Assembly: GCA_964603455.1 (NCBI GenBank)
Contig: CAZRVL010000081.1
Location: forward strand, 1 to 9,177
DNA from: Flemingiibacterium sp964603455
GTDB lineage: Bacteria > Bacillota > Clostridia > Oscillospirales > CAG-272
Reading direction: 5' to 3'
Length of the DNA stretch: 9,177 nucleotides
Shown piece by piece: positions 1 to 6,593 of this stretch (position 1 is the stretch's first letter; every line of letters starts with the position of its first letter). A program made the position numbers and the translations under genes. The notes under the pieces were generated by a model. It saw nothing but the letters and a program-made list of their open reading frames with translations, had not been told where the DNA came from and searched no databases.

Positions 1-257
1 TCATTGTAAAAGGTTCCACGGGCATCAGCTTTGCACAGATGAGTGATTATCTCAGCAACCCGCTCTTCATGGCGCTCTATGTAATTGGTTTGGTAGCTGC
101 GATCTTCCACTTCACGAACGGTCTTTTCACGTTCTCCATTACTTGGGGTATTGCAAAAGGTCCTCGCGTGCAGAGTGTTATTAACAAAATTGCATGGATT
201 TTGTTTGTAGTGCTTTCCGTTGTTGGTGTAGCATCTACGCTCAAATTCTTCGCTTAA
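1..257 (+). CDS. sdhC: Succinate dehydrogenase/fumarate reductase cytochrome b558 subunit, C-terminal part
   Basis: The reading frame is already open at position 3 and ends at TAA 255-257, giving 84 residues of a protein that starts upstream of the window. An ATG at 39 is internal, because the frame continues in front of it. The segment has two clear hydrophobic helices, around LFMALYVIGLVAAIF and ILFVVLSVVGVAS. Between them is the FHFTNGL-TWGI-GPR pattern typical of the di-heme cytochrome b558 anchor family (Bacillus SdhC type). The His in FHFTNG (codon 108-110) is the expected axial heme ligand. In this family the subunit anchors SdhAB to the membrane and passes electrons between quinone and the iron-sulfur subunit. 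It lies 56 bp upstream of sdhA on the same strand, so it is the first gene seen of sdhCAB. The family is usually about 200 residues, so more than half is missing at the window edge. Confidence 0.9.
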   Translation, partial: IVKGSTGISFAQMSDYLSNPLFMALYVIGLVAAIFHFTNGLFTFSITWGIAKGPRVQSVINKIAWILFVVLSVVGVASTLKFFA

Positions 258-313
258 TAAAAACCGTATAGAAACTCGTTTTCTGTATAATATTTGATAA
301 GGAGAGAACCTGA

Positions 314-2086
314 GTGAAAAAAATTATTGTTGTAGGTGGCGGCTTGTCCGGTTTGATGGCTACGATGAAAATTTGTGAAGCCGGCGGTCAAGTAGAACTC
401 TTTTCGTTATGTCCAGTAAAACGTTCCCACTCGGTTTGTGCACAGGGCGGGATTAACGCAGTTATGAACACCAAAGGTCAGAACGACAGTGTTTGGGAAC
501 ATTTTGATGATACCGTATACGGTGGTGACTTCTTGGGTGACCAAGTTGCAATCAAAGGCATGGTAGAAAATGCTCCAAAATTGATTGAGATGTTCGACCG
601 TATGGGTGTTACCTTCACGCGTACAGCAGAAGGTGTTCTTGACCTTCGTAACTTCGGTGGTCAGAAAAACAAACGTACTTGCTTCTCCGGTGCAACGACC
701 GGTCAGCAGCTCCTCTACGCGCTTGATGAACAAGTTCGTATGTGGGAAACAATAGGCTTGGTAACGAAATATGAATTCTGGGAATTCATTGAAATCATTA
801 AAAATAAAGAAGGCGAATGCGGCGGTATCATCGCTCAGAACATGAAATCGATGGAAATCCAAGCATTTGCTGGTGATGCAGTTATCATCGCAACTGGTGG
901 TCCTGGTTACGTATTCGGTAAATGTACTGCATCCACGATCTGCACGGGTTCGGCAGTATCCTCCTGCTACCAGGATGGTGCTTACCTCGGTAACCCGGAA
1001 TTCATTCAGATCCACCCGACGGCTATCCCGGGCGATGACAAAAACCGCCTGATGTCCGAATCGGCTCGTGGTGAAGGTGGTCGTGTATGGACGTACAGAG
1101 ATGGCAAACCGTGGTACTTCCTCGAAGATATGTACCCGGCATACGGCAACTTGGTTCCGCGTGACATCGCAGCACGTGCAATCTTCAAAGTTTGCGTACA
1201 TGATGGTCTCGGTATCGACGGCGAAAACAGAGTATATCTCGACCTTTCCCACATTGATACGGATTACCTCAACCGTAAACTCGGCGGTATCCTCGAAATC
1301 TACGAAGAATTCGTAGGCGATGACCCGCGTAAAGTTCCGATGCAGATCTTCCCGTCGGTTCACTACTCGATGGGTGGTATGTGGGTAGACGTTTGCCACA
1401 GAACGAACATCATCGGTCTCTTCTCCTCCGGGGAATGTGACTACCAGTACCATGGTGCTAACCGTCTTGGTGCTAACTCCCTCCTTTCCGCTGCTCACTC
1501 CGGTACGATTTCCGGTCCGAAAGCAATGGAATTCGCGAAAAACCGCGTATGGATTGACGGTGCAATCGCAAAAGGCGAACCGTTGACTCAGGAAGAACTT
1601 AAAGCTGCTAAAGAAAAAGCAGAAGCTGACTTCGAAAAATTGATGGCAATGGACGGCGAAGAAAACGCATTCGTTCTCCACAGAGAACTCGGCGATGTAA
1701 TGCTCAAAAACGTTGCTATCGAACGTAAAAACAGCGAACTTGAATATTGCGATAAAGAACTCGTAAAACTCTTGGAACGCTGGAACCACATCGGTCTTTC
1801 CGATAAAGGTCGTTGGTTCAACCAGGAAGTTATGTTCGTAAGACAGCTCCGTAACATGATCGTATACGCTCGTGCAATTACGGTTGCAGCTCTCAAACGT
1901 AATGAAAGCCGTGGTGCTCACTACAAACCTGAATACCCGAACCGTGACGATGAAAACTTCCTCAAAACTACGCGCGTAAAATGCAATCCGCAGACGTTGG
2001 CTCCGGAAATTGACTACATCGACTTTGATCATTCCATGATTAAACCGCGTCCTCGTCGTTATGATATCGCAAAGGGAGGTAAATAA
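314..2086 (+). CDS. sdhA: Succinate dehydrogenase/fumarate reductase flavoprotein subunit
   Basis: This 590-residue catalytic subunit interconverts succinate and fumarate. The GTG start at 314 is chosen because AAGGAGAG sits at 299-306 with good spacing and the FAD-binding GGGLSG motif begins at residue 8. His39 in the RSHSVCAQGG motif is the expected residue for covalent FAD attachment. HPTA (His234), RGEGG with the catalytic-type Arg252, and the YHGANRLGANSLL block (His380) follow in the family order. The C-terminal half carries the helical domain, with conserved RNMIVYARAIT and ESRGAHY segments. Length is normal for the family. It lies between sdhC and sdhB, with only 2 bp to sdhB, so the three are surely cotranscribed. 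Codon use is strongly biased, as in highly expressed genes. Sequence alone does not fix the physiological direction. In a fermentative anaerobe, fumarate reduction feeding succinate/propionate formation is the likelier role (inference). Confidence 0.97.
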   Translation: MKKIIVVGGGLSGLMATMKICEAGGQVELFSLCPVKRSHSVCAQGGINAVMNTKGQNDSVWEHFDDTVYGGDFLGDQVAIKGMVENAPKLIEMFDRMGVTFTRTAEGVLDLRNFGGQKNKRTCFSGATTGQQLLYALDEQVRMWETIGLVTKYEFWEFIEIIKNKEGECGGIIAQNMKSMEIQAFAGDAVIIATGGPGYVFGKCTASTICTGSAVSSCYQDGAYLGNPEFIQIHPTAIPGDDKNRLMSESARGEGGRVWTYRDGKPWYFLEDMYPAYGNLVPRDIAARAIFKVCVHDGLGIDGENRVYLDLSHIDTDYLNRKLGGILEIYEEFVGDDPRKVPMQIFPSVHYSMGGMWVDVCHRTNIIGLFSSGECDYQYHGANRLGANSLLSAAHSGTISGPKAMEFAKNRVWIDGAIAKGEPLTQEELKAAKEKAEADFEKLMAMDGEENAFVLHRELGDVMLKNVAIERKNSELEYCDKELVKLLERWNHIGLSDKGRWFNQEVMFVRQLRNMIVYARAITVAALKRNESRGAHYKPEYPNRDDENFLKTTRVKCNPQTLAPEIDYIDFDHSMIKPRPRRYDIAKGGK

Positions 2087-2088
2087 TC

Positions 2089-2841
2089 ATGAGTGAAAAG
2101 AAAAAAGTTCATTTTATTATTGAAAGACAAGACTCTCCGGATAGCGCTCCGTACACGGAAGAATTCGAACTCGATTATCGCCCGGCGATGAACGTTGTAT
2201 CTTCCTTGATGGAAATCCAGAGAAACCCTGTTAACAAAGCAGGTAAAAAAGTAAGACCGGTTGTTTGGGAATGTAACTGCCTTGAAAAAGTTTGCGGTGC
2301 TTGTATGATGGTTATCAACGGCAAAGCAAGACAGGCTTGTGCAGCCCTCATCGACCACCTCGAACAGCCGATTCGTTTGGCTCCGGCTCGTACCTTCCCG
2401 GTAATCCGCGACCTTATGATCGACCGTTCGGTAATGTTCGAAAACTTAAAAAAGGTTCAAGCCTGGGTTGCAGTTGATGGTAGCTGGGAAGTAAAACCGG
2501 CTGATCGTCAGAACCCGTACACGGCTACGGAAGCTTATGAAATCTCCCGTTGCATGACTTGCGGTTGCTGCATGGAAGCATGCCCGAACGTAGGTCCGCA
2601 GTCCGACTTCATCGGTCCTGCAGCTATTGGCCAGGCACACCTCTTCAACCTTCATCCGACTGGTAAATACGACCAGCCGAAACGTGTAAACGCGTTGATG
2701 CAAAAAGGCGGTAGCTCCAGCTGTGGTAACAGCCAGAACTGTGTTCAGGCTTGTCCGAAACAGATTAAGCTCACGACTTACATTGCACAGATGAACCGTG
2801 ACATTAACAAACAAGCTCTCAAAAATATGTTCGACAAATAA
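2089..2841 (+). CDS. sdhB: Succinate dehydrogenase/fumarate reductase iron-sulfur subunit
   Basis: This 250-residue electron-transfer subunit carries electrons between the SdhA flavin and the SdhC hemes/quinone. The ATG at 2089 is preceded by GGGAGGT (2074-2080), which lies inside the last codons of sdhA and suggests translational coupling. All three cluster motifs are present. The [2Fe-2S] ligands are Cys64, Cys69, Cys72 and Cys84 in the N-terminal ferredoxin-like domain. The [4Fe-4S] motif CMTCGCCMEACP has Cys155, Cys158, Cys161 and Cys165. The [3Fe-4S] Cys are 212, 218 and 222, followed by Pro. An extra Cys62 and Cys160 lie next to cluster ligands. Nothing is truncated and length is as expected. 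It is the last gene of the operon, since a strong intrinsic terminator begins 17 bp after its stop. Confidence 0.97.
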   Translation: MSEKKKVHFIIERQDSPDSAPYTEEFELDYRPAMNVVSSLMEIQRNPVNKAGKKVRPVVWECNCLEKVCGACMMVINGKARQACAALIDHLEQPIRLAPARTFPVIRDLMIDRSVMFENLKKVQAWVAVDGSWEVKPADRQNPYTATEAYEISRCMTCGCCMEACPNVGPQSDFIGPAAIGQAHLFNLHPTGKYDQPKRVNALMQKGGSSSCGNSQNCVQACPKQIKLTTYIAQMNRDINKQALKNMFDK

Positions 2842-2858
2842 TATAAATTTGAGGCAAC

Positions 2859-2889
2859 AAAAAGACTGCTCTTTTGAGCAGTCTTTTTT
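2859..2889 (+). terminator. Intrinsic terminator of the sdhCAB operon
   Basis: A perfect 13-bp stem, AAAAAGACTGCTC (2859-2871) with GAGCAGTCTTTTT (2876-2888), closes a TTTT loop and continues into a T-run. It lies 17 bp after the sdhB stop. The A-tract on the left arm could also let it work on the opposite strand. Confidence 0.95.
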
Positions 2890-3424
2890 GTATGTCTAAT
2901 ATTGTATGCGAATCGGATCATACAAAATAAATGAAAATCTTGCAAAGTAACGCAGTTAACAAATAATAATTGATCATAGTGTAGTGTATATGCGATTACT
3001 TGTGAAATATATGAGATAGGAAATACTAAATGGCAGCTATCGCCACTAAGCGTGATAAGAAAGCTGTGTATGCGTAAGAAGCTAGCTAAGTATGCGTAAG
3101 AAGCAGGCTTGCGTATATGCAAGGCTATCATGCTAGCGTGTCGCTTTTCTGCTATGCATGATAAGCAAGGCATGCATTCGTAAGGAGACGGCTTGCGTAT
3201 GAGTAAGGCTAGCGTGTTAGTTCTGCTATGCGTGATAAGCTAGCTAAGCAATCGTAAGGAGAGGGATTGCGTATGAGCCGGGCTAGCGTGTTAGTGTATC
3301 GCAGTCTTGCTATGCGTGATAAGCAATCTGTGTATGCGTGATAGCTAGCTAAGCATTCGTAAGGAGAGGGATTGCGTATGAGCCGGGCTAGCGTGTTAGT
3401 GTATTGCCTTCTTGCTATGCATGA

Positions 3425-3695
3425 TAAGCAATCTGTGTATGCGTGATAAGCAAGCTAGGCACTCGTAAGGAGTAAGCTTACGTATATGCAAGGCTATCCT
3501 GTTGGTGTATTGCCTTCCTGCTACGCGTGCTAAGCTAGCCGTATATGCATGAGAAGGTAGCTTAGCCTTCGTAAGGAGTCGGCTAGAGTATATGCAAGAT
3601 TATCATGCTAGCGTGTCGCTTTTCTGCTATGCATGACAAGTTAGCTATATATGCGTAAGAAGATAGCTAAGGAATCATAAGGAGCAGGCTTGCGT
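3425..3695. repeat. Exact 271-bp direct repeat, copy 1
   Basis: This segment is identical, base for base, to 3726-3996 (offset 301 bp). It covers most of unit 5, all of unit 6 and most of unit 7 of the array. Immediately to its left the two copies differ at 3424 (A) versus 3725 (C). To its right they differ from 3696 onward. The identity, against strong divergence of the other units, points to a recent segmental duplication. Confidence 0.97.
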
Positions 3696-3725
3696 GTTAG
3701 TGTGTTGCTTTCCTGCTATGCATGC

Positions 3726-3996
3726 TAAGCAATCTGTGTATGCGTGATAAGCAAGCTAGGCACTCGTAAGGAGTAAGCTTACGTATATGCAAGGCTATCC
3801 TGTTGGTGTATTGCCTTCCTGCTACGCGTGCTAAGCTAGCCGTATATGCATGAGAAGGTAGCTTAGCCTTCGTAAGGAGTCGGCTAGAGTATATGCAAGA
3901 TTATCATGCTAGCGTGTCGCTTTTCTGCTATGCATGACAAGTTAGCTATATATGCGTAAGAAGATAGCTAAGGAATCATAAGGAGCAGGCTTGCGT
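3726..3996. repeat. Exact 271-bp direct repeat, copy 2
   Basis: This is the second copy of 3425-3695. The 30 bp between the copies (3696-3725) are the rest of unit 7 and the start of unit 8. The equivalent right flank of this copy (3997-4033) has a longer version of the unit tail, so one side lost or gained about 18 bp after or during duplication. Confidence 0.97.
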
Positions 3997-4897
3997 ATGT
4001 GTAGGGCTATCATATTAGTATGTTGCCCTTCTTGCTATGCATGCTAAGCAATCTGTGTATGTGTGATAGCTAGCTAAGTATGCGTAAGAAGCAGGCTTGC
4101 GTATGAGCCAGGCTTGCGTGTTAGTGTATCGCAGTCTTGCTATGCGTGATAAGCAATCTGTGTATGTGTGATAGCTAGCTAAGCATTCGTAAGGAGAGGG
4201 ATTGCGTATGTGCCTATCCTGTTAGTGTATTGCCTTCTTGCTATGCGTGATAAGCAAGCTATGTATTCGTAAGGAGTAGGCTTGCGTATGAGCAGGGCTA
4301 TCATGTTAGCGTGGTGTCTTACTGTCAAGCGTGATAGCAAGCCATACATTCGTAAGTAGTAGGCTTGCGTATGAGCAGGGCTATCATGCTAGTATGTCGC
4401 CTTCCTGTTATGTGTGATAAGCTAGCCGTATATGCGTAAGAAGTTAGCCATGCAAACGTAAGTAGTAGGCTTGCGTATGAGCAGGACTATCGTGCAGGCG
4501 TATTGCCTTCTTGCTATGCATGATAAGCAAGCTGTGCATTCGTAAGGAGAAAGGCTTGCGTATGAGTAGGGCTATCATTAGTATGTTACCCTTCTGTTAT
4601 GCATGATAAGTAAGCTATGTATTCGTAAGGAGACGGCTTGCGTGTTAGTATGTTGCCCTTCTGTTATGCGTGATAGCTAGCTAAGCATTTGTAAGGAGAG
4701 GGATTGCGTATGAGCCGGGCTATCATGTTAGTGTATCGCAGTCTTATTATGCATGACAAGTTAGCCTATATATGCGTATGAAGCTAGCCAAGCACTCGTA
4801 AGAAGTAGGCTAGGGTATATGCAAGATTATCGTGCTTTTGTGTTATTCTCTTGCGTATTATATTTTATGAAAAAATCAATTTTTAGATTGCTTTAGT

Positions 4898-4926
4898 TTG
4901 ATAAGGTTGTCTTCGTGCTTTATACT
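4898..4926 (+). promoter_or_regulatory. Sigma-A-type promoter for candidate small RNA
   Basis: TTGATA (4898-4903) and TATACT (4921-4926) are separated by exactly 17 bp. Each differs by one base from the TTGACA and TATAAT consensus. The site lies just past the end of the repeat array and points right, away from sdhB, with an expected start near 4932-4934. No coding frame with a ribosome binding site follows on this strand. Confidence 0.75.
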
Positions 4927-4932
4927 AGGACC

Positions 4933-5008
4933 AGATAAAACATCGCATTGGTGTGGGGCTGTGGGGAATTGTACCCCTCTAGTTTTGCACTAGTCCGATG
5001 TTTTTCTG
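4933..5008 (+). ncRNA. Candidate structured small RNA of about 75 nt
   Basis: The segment starts where the 4898-4926 promoter should initiate. It can fold with a perfect 9-bp closing stem, AAAACATCG (4937-4945) with CGATGTTTT (4996-5004). Inside are two hairpins: GGGG-AATTGTA-CCCC (4963-4977), and CTAGT-TTTGC-ACTAG (4979-4993). A T-run (5001-5005, then CTGTTTG) follows directly, so the closing stem could also act as terminator. A second GGGG at 4955-4958 could compete for the CCCC. It is not a tRNA, because no T-loop consensus or anticodon arm is visible, and I do not recognise a known RNA family. Transcription might instead run on to the terminator at 5067-5101. The next gene to the right is on the opposite strand, so this does not look like a leader or riboswitch for it. 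Confidence 0.55.
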
Positions 5009-5066
5009 TTTGTATACAAGCGGTTGTCTGCCGGTGTAAGTGGTGAAACCCAATCGTGATAAAAAC

Positions 5067-5101
5067 AAAAGAGGAATCTCTTCTACAGAGATTCCTCTTT
5101 T
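5067..5101. terminator. Bidirectional intrinsic terminator
   Basis: A perfect 14-bp stem, AAAAGAGGAATCTC (5067-5080) with GAGATTCCTCTTTT (5088-5101), closes a 7-nt loop. Read on the minus strand the stem runs into TTTTGTTTTT, so it should end the aminotransferase transcript about 90 bp after that gene's stop. Read on the plus strand it ends TTTTGCTTTC and would block transcripts from the repeat/small RNA side. Confidence 0.9.
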
Positions 5102-5191
5102 GCTTTCTCCATACAAGACTAGCCTGTATGGGCTGTTTATCTAACCGGAGCATACCGGAGAGATACTTATATCAGGATAATATCTATTCAA

Positions 5192-6388
5192 TCAGAGAGA
5201 TTTGACCTCTTCCATCAGTTTTTTGAACGCAGGCAGAGCGTTTTTCGCCGTATCATGCGATACGCAATATGCAATACGGACGAAGCCACTGCATCCGAAC
5301 GAAGTACCCGGTACAATCAGCAGGTTGTATTTTTTCGCCATCTGGCAGAAGGCAATATCATCCTCGATTGGCGACTTCATGAACAGATAGAATGCCCCTT
5401 CCGGCTTGATACACGTATAGCCGTAGGACAAGAGATTCGTATAGAGAAGCTCACGATTCGCATTGTATGCCTCAATATTCGGCGTAATATCGACATCGAG
5501 ACAACGCGATACGACACGCTGGAACAGCGACGGTGCATTGACGAAACCGAGAATACGGTTGGCAACATTCGCCGCCGCAATGATATTCTGACTGTCAGCA
5601 AGCGTATCCGGCAGAACAAGATAGCCGATACGTTCCCCCGGAAGAGAGAGCGACTTACTGAACGAATAACCCACAATCGTATTATCATAATACTTCGGCA
5701 GATACGGCACCTCTACGCCATCATAGACCAGCTCGCGATACGGCTCATCCGAGATCAAGTAGATATCCGTACCATACTCAGCCTGCTTCTCCAAAAGAAT
5801 CGCTGACAAAGCCATAATCGTCTCTTCCGAATATACAACCCCCGTCGGATTGTTCGGCGAATTGATAATGACAGCCTTCGTCTGCGGGGTAATCTTCTCA
5901 GCGAACTCTGCCAGATTCGGCTGGAACGTCTCCGTATTCGGCGATACAACGACCAGCTTGCCATCATAGTTCGATACATACGCACGATACTCACCGAAAT
6001 ACGGAGCGAACGTAATAACCTCATCATTCGGATTCAACAGCGTCTTGAAGATGACATTCAGCCCGCCGGCAGCACCGACCGTCATCAAGATATTGTGAGC
6101 GGCAAGCTCCATACCGAACCGTTCATTCAGCGATTCGGCAATCTTCGTGCGGACATCATCATAGCCGGAGTTGTTCATATAGCCATGCACCATCGTAGAC
6201 AGCTCATCCTCCAGAATCTGAATCGCCGTCTGATTGACCTCCTGCGGAGCGGCAACATTCGGATTGCCCAAGCTAAAATCGTATACATTCTCTGCCCCGT
6301 GGATCGCTGCCAGACGCTTGCCCTCCTCGAACATCGCACGAATCAAAGAACTCTGCTGTACATATGTGACCATTCTATCTGCAATCAT
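5192..6388 (-). CDS. PLP-dependent class I/II aminotransferase (aspartate aminotransferase fold)
   Basis: This 398-residue fold-type I aminotransferase should move amino groups between an amino acid and a 2-oxo acid using pyridoxal phosphate in the cytoplasm. The family order of motifs is complete: N-terminal SLGNPN, GYMNNSGYDDVR, the GAAGGLN glycine turn that holds the cofactor phosphate, SPNNPTG, SDEPYRELVYDG, and SFSKSLSLPGERIGY with Schiff-base Lys245. SGFVRIAYC carries Arg371, the expected substrate carboxylate-binding Arg. The ATG at 6388 is preceded by AAGAGG with 7 nt spacing. It is transcribed alone, against its neighbours, from a promoter at 6426-6453, and it ends ahead of the terminator at 5067-5101. 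The substrate cannot be read from sequence alone. An aspartate/alanine or broad-specificity enzyme of the COG0436 type is likely, hence no gene symbol. Confidence 0.95.
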   Translation of the reverse strand: MIADRMVTYVQQSSLIRAMFEEGKRLAAIHGAENVYDFSLGNPNVAAPQEVNQTAIQILEDELSTMVHGYMNNSGYDDVRTKIAESLNERFGMELAAHNILMTVGAAGGLNVIFKTLLNPNDEVITFAPYFGEYRAYVSNYDGKLVVVSPNTETFQPNLAEFAEKITPQTKAVIINSPNNPTGVVYSEETIMALSAILLEKQAEYGTDIYLISDEPYRELVYDGVEVPYLPKYYDNTIVGYSFSKSLSLPGERIGYLVLPDTLADSQNIIAAANVANRILGFVNAPSLFQRVVSRCLDVDITPNIEAYNANRELLYTNLLSYGYTCIKPEGAFYLFMKSPIEDDIAFCQMAKKYNLLIVPGTSFGCSGFVRIAYCVSHDTAKNALPAFKKLMEEVKSL

Positions 6389-6425
6389 GGTAAAACCTCT
6401 TTTCTAAAAAATAATTACATTCCTT

Positions 6426-6453
6426 ATTATACCGCGAAATGCCCGGTTTGCAA
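6426..6453 (-). promoter_or_regulatory. Promoter of the aminotransferase gene
   Basis: On the minus strand, TTGCAA (6453-6448) and a perfect TATAAT (6431-6426) are separated by 16 bp. This places the transcript start near 6418 and leaves a leader of about 30 nt before the ATG at 6388. Confidence 0.75.
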
Positions 6454-6468
6454 AGTTACACTTTGCAA
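6448..6468. promoter_or_regulatory. Inverted-repeat candidate operator over the aminotransferase -35 box
   Basis: TTGCAAAG (6448-6455), the 5-bp spacer TTACA, and CTTTGCAA (6461-6468) form a perfect 8-bp inverted repeat, 21 bp overall. One arm is the -35 region of the aminotransferase promoter, as expected for a dimeric regulator's site. It is too far from a T-run on either strand to be a convincing terminator. The regulator is unknown. Confidence 0.5.
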
Positions 6469-6521
6469 GAAAAAAATCCCTCGCCCCAAGCCGGGAGAGC
6501 AAAAATAACAGCAGTGTCCTT

Positions 6522-6563
6522 TTGACACAATCACTAGGAAGTTTTGCAATTTTGTGATAAAAT
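6522..6563 (+). promoter_or_regulatory. Likely promoter region of nfo
   Basis: A perfect TTGACA at 6522-6527 is followed after 17 bp by TGCAAT (6545-6550), a 4/6 match to TATAAT. A second possibility is an extended -10 element, TGATAAAAT (6555-6563), without a good -35 box. Either gives a short leader before the ribosome binding site at 6581. Which one is used cannot be decided from the sequence. Confidence 0.5.
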
Positions 6564-6593
6564 AGTAAGGAATTGAATTTCGGAGGTACTACA

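Larger units (their letters stand above)
3035..4860. repeat. Higher-order degenerate tandem repeat array, about 19 units
   Basis: About 1.8 kb without a plausible conventional gene is filled by diverged direct repeats. Taking the recurring GCTATGC(G/A)TGATAAGC as unit start, units begin at about 3151, 3225, 3309, 3414, 3520, 3626, 3715, 3821, 3927, 4034, 4139, 4240, 4324, 4407, 4513, 4596, 4663 and 4746, after a partial first unit near 3035. Lengths cluster at 83-84 and 105-107 bp, with shortened units of 67, 74 and 89 bp. A full unit is built from related blocks of 22-23 bp that mostly begin with GTAT: (a) TATGCGTGATAAGCAAGC, (b) optional TATGCGTAAGAAGCTAGC, (c) ATTCGTAAGGAGTAGGC, (d) GTATGAGCAGGGCTATCATG, then a 15-bp tail ending TGCCTTCTT. 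Long units have block b and short ones lack it. Stops are frequent in all frames, CTAG/GCTAGC sites are numerous, and no tRNA, transposase or CRISPR pattern is present. Function is unknown. Confidence 0.93.

Noticed and set aside
286..291. TATAAT between sdhC and sdhA as an internal promoter
   Set aside because: No acceptable -35 box lies 16-18 bp upstream and there is no extended -10. AT-rich intergenic sequence explains it.
407..2032. Very long open frame (541 codons) antisense to sdhA
   Set aside because: It is a shadow of strong codon bias in sdhA. It has no ribosome binding site and no recognisable domain, and the sense strand is unambiguously SdhA.
2778..3173. 131-codon minus-strand frame spanning the sdhB end and the array start
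   Set aside because: It runs through the sdhB coding end, the perfect sdh terminator and repeat DNA. Its composition is odd and no ribosome binding site is visible.
3035..4860. CRISPR array
   Set aside because: Repeats are degenerate and contiguous, unit lengths vary from 67 to 107 bp, there are no unique spacers of constant length, and no cas gene is in view.
3035..4860. Decayed repeat-protein gene
   Set aside because: Stops (TAA, TAG, TGA) occur in every frame of nearly every unit at conserved positions, and unit lengths such as 106, 83 and 67 are not multiples of three, so no ancestral frame is kept.
4937..5004. tRNA or tRNA-like gene
   Set aside because: There is a closing stem, but no T-loop consensus, D-arm pattern, anticodon arm or CCA-compatible end.
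4920..5153. 77-codon minus-strand frame
   Set aside because: It overlaps the bidirectional terminator and the candidate small RNA and has no recognisable protein features.
5255..5806. 183-codon plus-strand frame antisense to the aminotransferase
   Set aside because: It lies wholly inside a clearly identified gene on the other strand. It is Arg/Ile-rich, as expected for an antisense shadow.
6573..6593. TTG start extending endonuclease IV by 7 residues
   Set aside because: The ribosome binding site at 6581-6587 lies inside this extension and is ideally spaced for the ATG at 6594.
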